Positions 62,641-64,000 of a stretch of DNA of 64,000 bases are shown here, in pieces. The first letter of the stretch is position 1. Each line of letters starts with the position of its first letter. This DNA comes from Tetrahymena elliotti 4EA (lineage: Eukaryota; Ciliophora; Oligohymenophorea; Hymenostomatida; Tetrahymenidae), in contig JH720296.1 of NCBI GenBank assembly GCA_000231825.2, positions 1,563,666 to 1,627,665 of the forward strand. The letters are read 5' to 3'. The notes under the pieces are model-generated. The model was not told where the DNA came from. It saw only the letters and a program-made list of their open reading frames with translations, and did no database searches. A program made the translations under genes and the position numbers.

Positions 62641-64000
62641 ATGTACTTCAGCAAATAATAAAAAGCAATAAATTTTGTTGCTCACATTTTTACAATAGCT
62701 TTTTTGTTAAATCATTTAAGAGCACAATAAAATCAAAACTGTAGCTTTGGTTGCAATAATTGTAGCTAATCATCTACATCTTCATCATTTTCAGAATGCT
62801 TAAAATGTGATTATGGATTTGCGCTTAAAAATAATAGGTGTTTGTTTTAGGATTGCCCCACAAATTCTTATTTGTAAAGGTATTCTATATATGAAAACAA
62901 TGTATAGAGCAATTAAGATTCTTGTCAGTCAATATGTGATTTTTCCTTTTTTGAAAACTAATCTTCAAATACATGTGATTAGTTACAAAAATGTTCTATC
63001 TCTTATTTAAATAGTTAAATAATAGTAAACACAGGTAGAATAGAAACTATTTATGAAATAAATCCAAAGTTATTAATGATTACCTATCCTAATTTTTTAA
63101 GATTTCTAGATGCCTAAACAGGATAGCATTTATAAGATATGGATTATGACTCTGCAATTAATGTACAATATTTTTAAAAATAAATATTAATACTTTAAAT
63201 GAATAATCAAGTTTTAAAATGGGACTTGAACTTAAATTTAAAGGCATTTGTTTCTTAAATTTAGAAAGGAAATTTAAGCAAAAAATCATAAATAATTGAT
63301 TTGAATACAAATTAGTATGCAATTTCAAGCTTTGATGAGTCTTCAAGCATAGTTTATTTTACTTAATTTAATCTCTAAAATTAACAGATCACCAATAATT
63401 AATCTTTAACGGCTTTTAATTATACTGATTGCAATTTAAAAATAATCAATACTTTTATTTTCTGTTTAGGAGTTTAAAAATAAATAACAATAAAAAAATT
63501 AACAGTAGAATAATAATTGCTAACAATTTAAAATATTACTTAAGATTAAAGCTGTACAAATTAAACATTCTCAAAAAACGCAATCACTTAGTTTCTATTT
63601 TTAGATTTGATAACCTATTAATAGATTTATTTAATTTAACAATAAATCCAATAACTGATTTAACTAACTTATGATATTATTAATCAATCATTTAAATGCT
63701 AAATAACATAATTTTCTGATCAACCCAACAAAATTAGATTAGTTGATTAAGAAAATTAATCTTATTTACTAGCTATAAATTTTAGTACTTAAATTATACT
63801 TTTTGATTAAGACATAAAGCAAATTCAGTCTATTAATATTCCTTAAAATTAAATTACAGATATTATGTTTTAAAAAGAATAAAATAGTCTAATAATGACT
63901 CAGTATAAATTATATACTATTAATGAGAAAATGGTATAAGTTGAAATATATCAAATTAATTTAATCACCAATTCTACTATATAAATAAAAACTCTTCCTA
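62641..64000 (+). CDS. secreted or membrane Cys-rich protein, 3' end outside the window
   Basis: The frame is open from ATG at 62641 to the window end (453 codons and one base) with no intron needed. A hydrophobic segment (INFVAHIFTIAFLLNHLRA) at residues 10-30 serves as signal peptide or anchor. Residues 34-120 are Cys-rich with the spacing of furin-like or EGF-like modules (CSFGCNNCS, ECLKCDYGFALKNNRCLF, DSCQSICDF). The following 330 residues have a repeated beta-strand pattern (NPKLLMITYPNFLRFLDAQ, VLKWDLNLNL, SSIVYFTQFN) that resembles an extracellular propeller. Ciliates have large families of such surface proteins; specific function is unknown. The C-terminus, where membrane spans would be expected, is beyond the window. 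Confidence 0.75.

Noticed and set aside
1..64000. tRNA, rRNA, CRISPR arrays, bacterial promoters or operons
   Set aside because: No cloverleaf-like G+C-rich blocks, rRNA cores or regularly spaced repeats with unique spacers were seen, and the genome is eukaryotic.

Overview
The window looks like ciliate macronuclear DNA, most likely Tetrahymena or a close relative. It is extremely A+T-rich, the genes are rich in in-frame TAA and TAG that only make sense as glutamine, TGA is the only stop that closes the long frames, and introns are short, A+T-rich GT...AG blocks (about 27 to 400 bases). Under the standard code the genes fall apart into pieces, so I read both strands with the ciliate code and placed exons by phase.

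Layout. 0.6-4.3 kb: two tandem, intron-less lipocalin genes (minus) with related upstream DNA. 7.5-11.7 kb: a B-box-like protein with a C-terminal propeller-like region (plus). 12.5-15.0 kb: an 800-residue membrane protein (minus). 17.1-21.0 kb: an uncharacterised Gln/Asn-rich protein, probably one gene but possibly two (plus). 22.6-24.9 kb: a C2-domain protein with C-terminal membrane helices (plus). 26.2-27.3 kb: a Vta1/LIP5-like ESCRT-III/Vps4 cofactor (plus). 28.2-31.4 kb: a hormone-sensitive-lipase family alpha/beta hydrolase (plus). 32.3-36.5, 37.4-40.3 and 41.6-45.6 kb: three large low-complexity or coiled-coil proteins (plus). 46.2-51.8 and 52.8-60.2 kb: two tandem paralogues (minus) with a superfamily 1 (UvrD/TRANK1-like) helicase core and a long C-terminal part. 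62.6 kb to the window end: a secreted or surface Cys-rich protein, cut by the window.

The genes do not form a pathway; this is an ordinary eukaryotic gene series with each gene having its own flanks. The most interesting part is the helicase pair. The 52.8-60.2 kb copy shows helicase motifs I, II, III, IV, V and VI. The 46.2-51.8 kb copy lacks motifs II and III, has an in-frame TGA and several frame breaks, and carries a 112-bp Tc1/mariner-like inverted-repeat insertion, so it looks like a decaying duplicate. Smaller items of interest are tandem repeats, a fold-back element at 45.7-45.9 kb and a degenerate repeat array upstream of the second lipocalin gene.

Exon boundaries marked as phase-checked were verified by summing exon lengths to whole codons. 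The interiors of the two helicase genes were only partly resolved.
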